From an uncultured Clostridia bacterium (GTDB lineage: Bacteria > Bacillota > Clostridia > TANB77 > CAG-508): a DNA stretch of 64,000 nucleotides. The position numbers were made by a program, and so were the translations under genes. The DNA is taken from NCBI GenBank assembly GCA_934120645.1, contig CAKOUO010000002.1:1-64000 (forward strand). The letters are read 5' to 3'. Under the pieces are notes generated by a model that was given only the letters and a program-made list of their open reading frames with translations, did no database searches and was not told the DNA's origin. The first letter of the stretch is position 1. The number at the start of each line of letters is the position of its first letter. Of this stretch, positions 17,413-27,462 are shown in pieces.

Positions 17413-18482
17413 ATGAAAAAACAAAAAAGAGAAAATGCTATTACATTAGTTGTACTAATAGTGACAATAGTTATATTATTAATATTAGCAGGAATAACAA
17501 TAGCAACATTAAGCGGAGAAAACGGGTTGTTAGAAAAAGTTAAAAAGGTAAAAGAAGCAGAAATAAAAGCAGAAATGAGAGAAGAATTAATATTAATGAG
17601 ATAAATGGAATAAAAGAAGTACAAATGCCAGATGGAACAATATATCCATATAACAAAAAGGAACAAGTAGGAATAGATTATTCAGTAGAATTAGGAGTAG
17701 AATACAAAGTAAAAATAACATCAGAAAGTGGAGAAGTGGTAGAAAAGACAATAAAAATAGATGACTACTATTATAAAGTAATAAAAGACATAGATGAAGG
17801 AATATTAATAGACAATAATGAAACAAAAGCAGCTTATAATAAACCATATGAAGCAACTATATCAGTATCAAATGGTGATGTTATAACAACATTAAAAGTA
17901 ACAATGGGAGAAAAAGAAATAACAACATCTGAAGGTTATATAGTTGATATAAAGACAGGAAAAATAAAAATAGAAAAAGTAACAGATGATATAAAAATAA
18001 TAGCACATATAAGTGATAATAAGTTAATATTTAAATTTGATGGTAATTCGTTTATAAAAATAAAAGTAGATGAAGAAGATAGATTAGGAGATAATTTTAT
18101 TATTGATTGGTGGGAAAAACCAGAAAATAACGGTACAAGATTTTATAGTTTTTATCAAGGGCAAAGAGATACAGGATTGTTAGTAAATTATTATGGAACA
18201 TTATATGCTTCTGAAAATGCGGTATCATGGAATATCTTTCGTGCAGCTGATGCATTTTGTAAAAATGAATTTTATGTATGGGCACATTGGCAGTTGGTAA
18301 GGGATGGTAATACATGGACAACATATAAGAATGATAAAAAATATTGGCAAGAAAATAAGAGTGGAACAATAGGGTTTGATAAAAATGCATATTATACTAT
18401 AGGAAGATATAGAGATGGAGATGCAAGCTATTATAAAGGATATATAGATGAATTTAAAATATATATCAATAAAGATAATTAA
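17413..18482 (+). pseudogene. Pilin-like surface protein with LamG-like domain, frameshifted
   Basis: The 5' frame (17413-17604) encodes a class-III-like prepilin N-terminus, RENAITLVVLIVTIVILLIL, then a charged helix, and stops. The continuation is in another frame, open from about 17580 through 18482 (first ATG at 17625). It encodes a beta-rich extracellular part ending in a jelly-roll/LamG-like segment (SYYKGYIDEFKIY). One -1/+2 shift near 17575-17604 separates the halves, and no slippery heptamer is apparent. It is therefore a recent pseudogene, a sequence error, or an off-switched gene. An AGGAGG site precedes the first ATG. Pilin assembly genes are not in the window. Confidence 0.7.
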
Positions 18483-18495
18483 AAAATAGAAAAAA

Positions 18496-18523
18496 TAGTC
18501 AAGCATACTGGACTATTTTTTTT
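18496..18523 (+). terminator. Terminator after the pilin-like pseudogene
   Basis: AATAGTC pairs with GACTATT across about 10 bases and a run of eight T follows. Confidence 0.75.
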
Positions 18524-18581
18524 ATGTATGTTATAAAATATATATAATATAAAATATAAAAAAACAAAGGAGAAAGAAAAA

Positions 18582-19226
18582 ATGAGAAAGATAAAAAATG
18601 AAAAAGCTATAACGTTAATATCTCTAGTTATAACAATAGTGATTTTGCTAATACTGACAGGGCTTGTAATACAATCTTTAACTAATACAAGATTATTTGA
18701 AAAGACAAAGCAAGCAAAGGAAGAGTATCAAAATTCACAAGATAAAGAAAACGAAACAATTGCAGAATATGAAAATAAAATAGCAAGTGCAGGTACAAAT
18801 ATTAGTAAAGAAGTAACAGAAGATAAATTGAATGAAATTATAGAAGAAAAAGTAAATGAAATTAATTCTATAAGTTTTGAAGAAAAGAAAATTGGAAAAT
18901 TTATCGATGATAAACCACTATATCAGAAAACAATTAAAGCTGATTATACAACAGAAGATACGCAATATATTAATCATAATATACCAGATGTTGATAATAT
19001 ATATATAGATGTAGGAAATACATTTCTTGTGAAGTATAATTCAACCAGAAATACTAATTTATATAGCCCATTTATATTAATGGGGGTTAGCAAAGGAGTA
19101 ATTGCTGATGGATATCTTACAGTTATTCAATGTGTGGATAAAGAAAGAATACAACTAAGATCTTCAAACAATGGTGGTTCAGGTACTGCATATATAACTT
19201 TAAAATATACAAAAACAACAGATTAA
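18582..19226 (+). CDS. Pilin-like surface protein (214 aa)
   Basis: The N-terminus EKAITLISLVITIVILLILT matches the prepilin cleavage/methylation type seen in the neighbouring pseudogene and in the protein at 38443. Residue +5 is not the usual glutamate. A coiled-coil-like charged region (about 40-110) and a C-terminal beta-rich domain of unknown kind (ending YITLKYTKTTD) follow. AAAGGAGA precedes the ATG. It probably is exported and anchored through the N-terminal helix. No peptidase or assembly ATPase is seen nearby, so pilus formation is not established. Confidence 0.65.
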   Translation: MRKIKNEKAITLISLVITIVILLILTGLVIQSLTNTRLFEKTKQAKEEYQNSQDKENETIAEYENKIASAGTNISKEVTEDKLNEIIEEKVNEINSISFEEKKIGKFIDDKPLYQKTIKADYTTEDTQYINHNIPDVDNIYIDVGNTFLVKYNSTRNTNLYSPFILMGVSKGVIADGYLTVIQCVDKERIQLRSSNNGGSGTAYITLKYTKTTD

Positions 19227-19279
19227 ATAATATCCAATTGTAGATAGATGCAAAGTAATAAAAAAATTCTTCAAAACCC

Positions 19280-19308
19280 TTGATAAATCTTTCAAAATAT
19301 AGTATACT
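19280..19308 (+). promoter_or_regulatory. Promoter of rpsO
   Basis: TTGATA (19280-19285), a 17-base spacer and TATACT (19303-19308). Confidence 0.75.
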
Positions 19309-19318
19309 ATTCAAGTAA

Positions 19319-19372
19319 ACCTTTTACTTAGCTTTCAAGAAAAGCACCAAAACTAAAAGCTCAGTTAAAGGT
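19319..19372 (+). ncRNA. rpsO leader hairpin (possible S15 autoregulatory site)
   Basis: A 17-base arm (19319-19335) pairs with 19356-19372 with two or three mismatches. It starts about 10 bases after the -10 and ends shortly before the AGGAGG of rpsO. Leader RNAs bound by S15 are known in Firmicutes. That this is one is inferred from position and structure. Confidence 0.5.
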
Positions 19373-19397
19373 GGAAAAAAATATAGGAGGTGTAAAC

Positions 19398-19661
19398 ATG
19401 ACAAAGGAAAGAAAACAAGAAATCATTAACACATATAAAAGAGAAGAAAAAGACACTGGTTCACCAGAAGTACAAATCGCTCTTTTAACAGAAAGAATTA
19501 ATGAATTAACAGAACACTTAAAAGTTCATGTAAAAGATAATCACTCAAGAAGAGGATTATTAAAAATGGTTGGTAAAAGAAGAAACTTACTAAACTACTT
19601 AGCTAAAAAAGATATTCAAAGATACAGAGATATCGTTGAAAAATTAGGATTAAGAAAATAA
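19398..19661 (+). CDS. rpsO: 30S ribosomal protein S15
   Basis: The 87-residue protein matches S15 throughout: DTGSPEVQIALLTERI, LTEHLKVHVKDNHSRRGLL, RRNLLNYL and the C-terminal KLGLRK. S15 binds the central domain of 16S rRNA early in 30S assembly. ATG 19398 follows AGGAGG by 7 bases. It is followed by its own terminator and then by pnp, the common rpsO-pnp order. Confidence 0.98.
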   Translation: MTKERKQEIINTYKREEKDTGSPEVQIALLTERINELTEHLKVHVKDNHSRRGLLKMVGKRRNLLNYLAKKDIQRYRDIVEKLGLRK

Positions 19662-19672
19662 TTTCATAATAG

Positions 19673-19706
19673 AGCCTATGCAAAAGAAAATTTAGCATAG
19701 GCTTTT
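19673..19706 (+). terminator. Terminator of rpsO
   Basis: GCCTATGC and GCATAGGC form an 8-bp stem followed by a T run. Confidence 0.85.
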
Positions 19707-19827
19707 TGTGGAAAATTTAGTATAAACTATATTTAGGGAAGTAGCTTGTATAATGTGCTGAAAGAAAATCAGAATATTATAGAGGTTACAATCTAAATGA
19801 GATTATACTAAATTAGTGAAAAAATAA

Positions 19828-19858
19828 TAGGGAAAAAAAGGGCGTCCCCAATTCCCTA
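19828..19858. repeat. REP-like palindrome before the pnp ribosome site
   Basis: TAGGGAA and TTCCCTA flank AAAAAGGGCGTCCCCAA. It abuts the AAAAGGAGG of pnp. It is a divergent member of the repeat family with the GTCCCC core. Confidence 0.6.
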
Positions 19859-19872
19859 AAAGGAGGACAAGT

Positions 19873-22062
19873 ATGTTTGATTTTATTAAAAAATGGTGCA
19901 AAAAAGAAAATGGAAAGGAAGAAAATAAAATGTTCAAAACTTATGAAACAGAATTAGCAGGAAGAAAATTAACAATTGAAACAGGAAAATTTGCAGGTCT
20001 TGCAAATGGAAGTGTAACAGTTAGATATGGAGATACAGTTGTAATGGTAAATGTTACAGCATCTAAAGAACCAAGAGATGGAATAGACTTTTTCCCATTG
20101 TCAGTAGACTATGAAGAAAAATTATATTCAGTTGGAAAAATTCCAGGTTCATTCCAAAAAAGAGAAGGTAAACCAAGTGATAAAGCAATTTTAACATCAA
20201 GAGCTATAGATAGACCATTAAGACCATTATTCCCAAAAGATTTTAGAAATGATGTAGTAGTTGTTGCAACAGTTCTTTCAGTAGAACAAGATAATTCACC
20301 AGAAGTAGCAGCAATGATAGGTGCATCTGCAGCACTTTCAATATCAGATATTCCATTTGGTGGACCAACAGCAGCAGTAAATGTTGGGTTAGTTGATGGT
20401 AAGATAATCATAAATCCAACAGAAGAACAAAGAAAAGTATCTGATTTAACTTTAACAGTAGCAGGAACTGAAGAAAAAATAGCAATGATAGAAGCTGGAG
20501 CAAATGAAGTTCCAGATGATGTTATGTTAGAAGCAATAAAAGAAGGTCATAAAGAAATTAAAAAGATTTGTAAGTTCATTGAAAAAATGAAAGAAGAAAT
20601 AGGAAAACCAAAATTTGAATATAAATCTTTTGCTGTTGACCATGATGTATATGAATTTATAGAAACAAACTTTGAAGAAGATGTAAAACAAGCACTTCAA
20701 GAAGCTGATAAGGAAACAAGAGATAATAATGTAGCAGAAGTATCTGACAAAATAGCAAATGCATATGCCGAAAAATTTGGAGAAGAAGCTGCTGAAGAAC
20801 ATAAAGCTGATATCGGAGAAGCAATATATAAATTAGAGAAAAAATGTGTAAGAAACATGATATTCTTTGAACATAAAAGAGTTGATGGTAGAGCAATAGA
20901 TGAAATTAGACCATTATCATGTGAAATAGACTTATTACCAAGAGTACACGGAAGTGCATTATTTACAAGAGGACAAACTCAAGTACTTTCAGTTACAACA
21001 TTAGGAATGATAAGTGAAGAACAAACTTTAGATGGAATTGATACAGAAGAATCAAAAAGATATATGCATCAATATAACTTCCCAAGTTACAGTGTTGGTG
21101 AAGCAAGACCACCAAGAGGTCCAGGAAGAAGAGAAATAGGACATGGAGCGTTAGCAGAAAAAGCATTAGTTCCAGTACTACCTTCAAAAGAAGAATTCCC
21201 ATATGCAATAAGAGTTGTATCAGAAGTATTATCATCAAATGGTTCAACATCACAAGCAAGTATTTGTGGAAGTACATTATCATTAATGGCAGCAGGTGTA
21301 CCAATAAAAAGACCAGTTGCAGGGATATCAACAGGACTTGTAACAAATCCTAATGATGAAAATGACTATGTAATGCTTACAGATATTCAAGGAATTGAAG
21401 ATTTCTTTGGAGATATGGATTTTAAAGTTGGTGGAACAGAAAAAGGTATAACTGCAATACAAGTAGATATCAAAGTTGATGGATTATCATATGATATAAT
21501 CAAAGAAGCTTTTGAAAGAACAAGAATTGCTAGAAAACATATATTAGATGATATAATGGCACCTGTAATTTCAGAACCTAGAAAAGAAATATCAAAATAT
21601 GCACCAAGAATAGTTTCAACAAGAATAAAAGTTGAAAAAATAAAAGATGTAATTGGAAAAGGTGGAGAAACTATAAACAAAATAATTGATGCAACAGGTG
21701 TAAAAATAGATATTGAAGAAGATGGACAAGTAATGATTTATTCAGATAATAATGAAAAAGCAAACGAAGCATTAGAGATGATAGAAGATATAGTAAGAGA
21801 TGTTGAAGTTGGTGGAATTTATTATGGAACAGTTACAAGAATAATGAACTTTGGAGCATTTGTAGATTTAGGTGTAGCTGGAAAAGAAGGACTATTACAT
21901 ATTTCTAAGATATCTAAAGAAAGAATTAAGAAAGTTGAAGATGTTCTTAATGTAGGAGATAAAGTAACTGTAAAAGTTACAGATATAGATGAACAAGGTA
22001 GAGTTAATTTAACAGCTATTTTATCAGATGATAAGAATGAAAATAAAAAAACAGAAGAGTAA
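19873..22062 (+). CDS. pnp: Polyribonucleotide nucleotidyltransferase (PNPase)
   Basis: PNPase is a phosphorolytic 3'-5' exoribonuclease of the RNA degradation machinery. The 729-residue protein has two RNase PH-like domains (about 20-235 and 330-560) and a linker. A KH domain (IGKGGETINKII near 590) and an S1 domain (GTVTRIMNFGAFVDLG near 648-665) follow. The start at 19873 has the strong AAAAGGAGGA site but adds 19 residues (MFDFIKKWCKKENGKEENK) before the conserved beginning MFKTYETELAG at 19930, which has only a weak AAGGAAG. The longer form is annotated, with some doubt. Confidence 0.95.
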   Translation: MFDFIKKWCKKENGKEENKMFKTYETELAGRKLTIETGKFAGLANGSVTVRYGDTVVMVNVTASKEPRDGIDFFPLSVDYEEKLYSVGKIPGSFQKREGKPSDKAILTSRAIDRPLRPLFPKDFRNDVVVVATVLSVEQDNSPEVAAMIGASAALSISDIPFGGPTAAVNVGLVDGKIIINPTEEQRKVSDLTLTVAGTEEKIAMIEAGANEVPDDVMLEAIKEGHKEIKKICKFIEKMKEEIGKPKFEYKSFAVDHDVYEFIETNFEEDVKQALQEADKETRDNNVAEVSDKIANAYAEKFGEEAAEEHKADIGEAIYKLEKKCVRNMIFFEHKRVDGRAIDEIRPLSCEIDLLPRVHGSALFTRGQTQVLSVTTLGMISEEQTLDGIDTEESKRYMHQYNFPSYSVGEARPPRGPGRREIGHGALAEKALVPVLPSKEEFPYAIRVVSEVLSSNGSTSQASICGSTLSLMAAGVPIKRPVAGISTGLVTNPNDENDYVMLTDIQGIEDFFGDMDFKVGGTEKGITAIQVDIKVDGLSYDIIKEAFERTRIARKHILDDIMAPVISEPRKEISKYAPRIVSTRIKVEKIKDVIGKGGETINKIIDATGVKIDIEEDGQVMIYSDNNEKANEALEMIEDIVRDVEVGGIYYGTVTRIMNFGAFVDLGVAGKEGLLHISKISKERIKKVEDVLNVGDKVTVKVTDIDEQGRVNLTAILSDDKNENKKTEE

Positions 22063-22170
22063 TAAAAAAGCAAGAAAATTGGAGATATTTCTTCAATTTT
22101 TTTGTTGATTAAATGTAGCTTTTCTTGTATAATATAATTAGACAAAATATTACAAAAAAGGATAAAGTAT

Positions 22171-23564
22171 ATGGAAACACAAAAAAATAATAAGATAAAG
22201 AAAATTGCAAATTGTATAATATGGATTATATTAATATTTATTTTATTTTTAGCTTATAAATTTTATAGGGAAAATAATTTTAATGAATATATAAGAAGTG
22301 AAGCTACATTATATACATCACAATTTAAAAGAGATAGTAATGTAAAGTATTCAAAATCTGATAGTTATAGAATAGTATCAAAAATAGAAAATGATGCTAC
22401 TTTTTATAAAGCAGTAAAAGTGCAAAAAAATACACCATATAAAGTAACTTGTATGGTAAAAACTGAAAATGTAATTCCTGAAGATAATAAATCAGGAGTA
22501 GGTGCACAGATTTCAATTATAGGAACAACTGAAAGGTCAACTGCAATTAGTGGAACAAGTGACTGGCAAAAGATAGAGTTTATATTTAATAGTAAAGATA
22601 GAGAAGAAGTTGATATAGGATTTAGATTAGGTGGTTATCTAGGAAATTGCACAGGAACAGCATGGTTTTCAGATTTTACATTAGAAGAAGGTGTAGCTGA
22701 AAGTAATAATGAATGGCAATTTGCTTGTTTAATATTTGAAAATACAGATGTAACCATTGATGGAAAAGAAATAAAATTATCAATGACAGATTCTGATTTT
22801 TCAGATGTAAAAGATACTATAAGAAGATTTGAAAATGTATGTGGTACAATTTCAAAAAATAAGATGAAAGCTGGATGTGATATTTATAAAATAACAGAAC
22901 CAATAACTAATTTGACTTATGATGAAGAATTTGGATATTATGTTGCACCAGAGGATATAGAAGATAGTATAAAAGATATAGTAAATAAAAATGATTATGA
23001 TCATATTTTTGTAATAATTAGATTACGGTAATGAAAAATATAAAGATGATATAGAAATAAATGATTGGATAGGACTTCGGTTCAATGGATTATTATGGAA
23101 TAGGATATTCAAATATTAGATTACCAAATTCTTCTAAAAGTTATATATATAAATATGATACAAGAATAAACACATTTCCAGAAGAAGTATTTTTACATGA
23201 ATTTTTGCATTCATTAGAAAGAACAGCACAAGAATATGGATATAAAATACCGGCATTACATGATTATAAAAAATATGGATATAAAGATGAAAGTTTAATA
23301 GGTCTAAAAAATTGGTATGCAGATTATATAAATAAAACAATAAAAACTTCAGAAGGAAATATTGGATTACCAGAAGAAGTATATACATTAAAACCAGCTA
23401 AAACTTCAAATTTTGAGTATTCTTATAAAACTTCAGAATTTAAAGAACCACAAAATATAATTGAAGAAATAAAACAATTATTTAAAAATATAGGAAATAA
23501 TTTTAAAAATATAAAAAAGAAAATGACTAGTATTAATGATTTAAATTCTAACGAATTAGAATAA
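22171..23564 (+). pseudogene. Membrane-anchored metallopeptidase-like protein, two frameshifts
   Basis: The first frame (22171-23031) encodes an N-terminal membrane anchor (IIWIILIFILFLAYKF), then a beta-sandwich region resembling a carbohydrate-binding module (about 50-175), then part of a further domain. It stops at 23031. The text continues in a second frame (about 23021-23080, DYGNEKYKDDIEINDW) and a third (from about 23073), whose main open part is 23085-23564 and contains HEFLHSLE, an HExxH zinc site. Two single-base insertions, near 23018 and 23075, would explain it. Decay or sequencing error is possible. It lies between pnp and queA, with 13 bases to queA. Confidence 0.65.
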
Positions 23565-23577
23565 TGGAGGAGAAAAA

Positions 23578-24603
23578 ATGAAAGTATCAGAATTCAACTA
23601 TGATTTACCAGAAGAATTAATAGCACAAGTACCTTTAGAAAAAAGAGATGAATCTAGACTAATGGTATTAAATAGAGAAAAGCAAACAATAGAAGATAAA
23701 GTATTTAAGGACATTATTGATTATTTAGAACCAGGAGATTGCTTAGTTAGAAATAATACAAAAGTTATTCCAGCAAGAATTTATGGAAAAAAGGAAACAG
23801 GAGCACATGTTGAATTTTTATTATTAAATAACATCGAAGGAGATATATGGGAAAGTATTGTAAGACCAGGAAATAAAATTCATGTTGGAACAAAAGTAAT
23901 TTTTGGAGATGGATTACTAGAAGCAGAAATATTAGATATAATGCCAGGTGGAACAAGAAAAGTTGAATTTCACTATAAAGGAATATTTAATGAAATATTA
24001 GATCAAATAGGTTTGATGCCATTACCACCATATATACATGAAGAATTAAAAGATAACGATAGATATCAAACTGTTTACGCAAAATACGAGGGTTCAGCAG
24101 CAGCACCAACAGCAGGCTTACATTTTACACCTGAACTATTAAAAAAGATAGAGGAAAAAGGTGTAAAAATAGCAAATGTAACATTACATGTTGGAATAGG
24201 AACATTTAGACCAGTAAAAGAAGATGAAGTAGAAAATCATGAAATGCACTCAGAACATTTTTATATAAAACAAGAAGATTGTGATAAAATAAATGAAACA
24301 AGAAAAGCTGGAAAAAAAGTAATAGCAGTAGGAACAACATCATGTAGAGTACTAGAAACAATTGCAGATGAAACAACAGGAATGGTACAACCTATAGAAG
24401 GAGATACACAAATATTTATATATCCAGGTTATAAATTTAAATGTATAGATGGATTAATAACAAATTTCCATTTACCACAATCAACATTACTAATGCTAGT
24501 ATCAGCATTAGCAGGTAAAGATTATATAATGAAAGCATACAACCAAGCTGTTAAAGAAAAATATAGATTCTTTAGTTTTGGAGATGCGATGTTTATAAAA
24601 TAA
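23578..24603 (+). CDS. queA: S-adenosylmethionine:tRNA ribosyltransferase-isomerase
   Basis: QueA transfers and isomerises the ribose of S-adenosylmethionine onto 7-aminomethyl-7-deazaguanine in tRNA, giving epoxyqueuosine. The 341-residue protein begins MKVSEFNYDLPEELIAQ. It carries the family blocks GSAAAPTAGLHFT, LHVGIGTFRPV and TNFHLPQSTLLMLV and ends with FSFGDAMFI. Length is normal. TGGAGG precedes the ATG by 8 bases. It lies directly before tgt, the preceding pathway step, separated only by a repeat element. Confidence 0.97.
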   Translation: MKVSEFNYDLPEELIAQVPLEKRDESRLMVLNREKQTIEDKVFKDIIDYLEPGDCLVRNNTKVIPARIYGKKETGAHVEFLLLNNIEGDIWESIVRPGNKIHVGTKVIFGDGLLEAEILDIMPGGTRKVEFHYKGIFNEILDQIGLMPLPPYIHEELKDNDRYQTVYAKYEGSAAAPTAGLHFTPELLKKIEEKGVKIANVTLHVGIGTFRPVKEDEVENHEMHSEHFYIKQEDCDKINETRKAGKKVIAVGTTSCRVLETIADETTGMVQPIEGDTQIFIYPGYKFKCIDGLITNFHLPQSTLLMLVSALAGKDYIMKAYNQAVKEKYRFFSFGDAMFIK

Positions 24604-24716
24604 GTTGTCAATAGGGACGGGCCTTTTTGACAACTTTAGAAAGAAAACTATAAATAGTATAATAGCAAAATATAAAAATAAAAGTTGTCAAAAAGGCCCG
24701 TCCCTATTGACAACTT
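24602..24716. repeat. REPIN-like paired element between queA and tgt
   Basis: The arm GTTGTCAATAGGGACGGGCC continues to TTTTTGACAAC (24604-24634). It is repeated inverted at 24684-24714, and a 49-base spacer separates the two. The arms are perfect inverted copies. The spacer contains TATAAT (24658-24663). The right arm ends five bases before the tgt ribosome site. Confidence 0.85.
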
Positions 24717-24726
24717 AGGAGGAAAA

Positions 24727-25854
<1,128 letters not shown>

Positions 25855-25879
25855 TAACTATATTCGGAGGGGAGTACAA

Positions 25880-27352
25880 ATGAATTTAATTGATGAGAGT
25901 TTTCAACAAAAAAAGACAGATAATTCGAAAAAAATAGCAAAGATAATATTAATAGTTATTAGTATTTTAATAATTGCTATAATAGCTTTAATTGGAGCTA
26001 TTTTATATATACAAAGTAATACTTTAAGATTATATATAGATGGAGTACAAAATAGCAAAGTAAAAGATATGATGGTTGTTGAAGAGGATGGAACAGTATA
26101 TTTTCCAATAAAAGAAATAGCTTCTTATTTAGGATATAAAAGTTATAATGGTGAATATTCTGATAAATCTGAAGATGCAAGCAAATGCTATATACAATGT
26201 GATGATGAAATTGCAAATTTTGCATTAAATTCTAAAAGAATATATAAATTGACAACATCAAATAAAGATGCAAATTATGAATATTATTATATATCAAAAC
26301 CAGTAAAAGCAATGAATGGTAAGTTATATGCTACATCAGAAGGAATTGAAAAAGCATTTAATGTATCATTTTCATATAATACAGAAACAAAAAGAGTATA
26401 TATATATACAATGCCATACTTAATAGAAAATTATTCACCTAAAGTATTAGATTATGGATATACAGCAATTAGTGAAGACTTTACAAACAAAAAGACTGTT
26501 TTAAATAGTATGATAGTTGTAAGTAAAGAAGATAAGAAAAACTTTGGAGTAATAGACTTAAAAGGAAATGCTATAATAGAACCAAAATATGATAATATTG
26601 AATACTTACCAGAATCAGGAGACTTCTTAGTAGAAAGTAATAAAAAAGTAGGAATTATATCAGCTAAAAAAGAAATGAAAGTACAAATATTATATGACAG
26701 CTTAGACTTAATAGATAATGATGCAGGATTATATCTAGCAAAAAGAGATAATAAATATGGAGTTATAGATTCAAAGGGAAATATAAAAATTTATATAGAA
26801 TATGATGAAATAGGAATTGACAATACAAAATTTGAAAAAAATGATATCAAAAATAAATATTTATTAGTTAATAATTTAATACCTGTAAGAAAAGATAAAT
26901 TATGGGGATTATTTGATAAAAACGGAAACCAAGTAGTAGACTTAGAATATGACAGCTTTGGATATATTGCATCAAGTAATAAAGATGCTATAAACTTATT
27001 AGTAGTTCCAGACTATAATGTAATAATTGCATGTAAAAATAAAAAATATACATTAATAAATTCATCAGGAAGAAATTTATGTGCAGCAGTATTAGATGAT
27101 GTATATATGGTAATAAGTTCAGGAACAAAACATTATTATATGACATATAATGATAAAACATTAAATGTAGAAGAATTTTTAGATAGTCAAAGTGTAAAAG
27201 AAGCTACAAAAAATACTGAAAATACTGATAACACATCTAATACAAATACAGTAGAACAAAACACAACATCAAATGAAAATGTAACTGAAGAAAATAATCA
27301 AAACGACAATAATGGAGAAGAAAATAATGGCGAACAAGAAAGCCAAGAATAA
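25880..27352 (+). CDS. Membrane-anchored stalk-domain and WG-repeat protein
   Basis: This 490-residue protein has a short cytoplasmic N-terminus and one membrane helix at about 18-48 (IILIVISILIIAIIALIGAI). A copper-amine-oxidase-N-like 'stalk' domain (about 50-165, with DGTVYFPIKEIASYLG) follows. WG repeats (NFGVIDLKGNAIIEPKYDNI and similar at about 215-385) and an Asn/Thr/Glu-rich tail complete it. Start ATG 25880 follows CGGAGGGG by 9 bases. WG repeats are common in uncharacterised surface proteins of Clostridia. The domain set suggests a cell-surface or envelope role, and no enzyme activity can be assigned. Confidence 0.75.
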   Translation: MNLIDESFQQKKTDNSKKIAKIILIVISILIIAIIALIGAILYIQSNTLRLYIDGVQNSKVKDMMVVEEDGTVYFPIKEIASYLGYKSYNGEYSDKSEDASKCYIQCDDEIANFALNSKRIYKLTTSNKDANYEYYYISKPVKAMNGKLYATSEGIEKAFNVSFSYNTETKRVYIYTMPYLIENYSPKVLDYGYTAISEDFTNKKTVLNSMIVVSKEDKKNFGVIDLKGNAIIEPKYDNIEYLPESGDFLVESNKKVGIISAKKEMKVQILYDSLDLIDNDAGLYLAKRDNKYGVIDSKGNIKIYIEYDEIGIDNTKFEKNDIKNKYLLVNNLIPVRKDKLWGLFDKNGNQVVDLEYDSFGYIASSNKDAINLLVVPDYNVIIACKNKKYTLINSSGRNLCAAVLDDVYMVISSGTKHYYMTYNDKTLNVEEFLDSQSVKEATKNTENTDNTSNTNTVEQNTTSNENVTEENNQNDNNGEENNGEQESQE

Positions 27353-27362
27353 TAAATAAAAA

Positions 27363-27395
27363 TATGAAATGCAGAAAGCATTTCATATTTTTTTG
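27363..27395 (+). terminator. Terminator after the WG-repeat gene
   Basis: ATGAAATGC and GCATTTCAT pair, followed by ATTTTTTT. Confidence 0.85.
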
Positions 27396-27462
27396 TTATG
27401 TCATATTTTTAATATATGTAGAATAAATTATATATAGTAAACTTAGGACAAGGAGAATATAT

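Noticed and set aside
17575..17604. Programmed ribosomal frameshift in the pilin-like gene
   Set aside because: No slippery heptamer, no downstream structure and no internal ribosome-like stimulator were seen.
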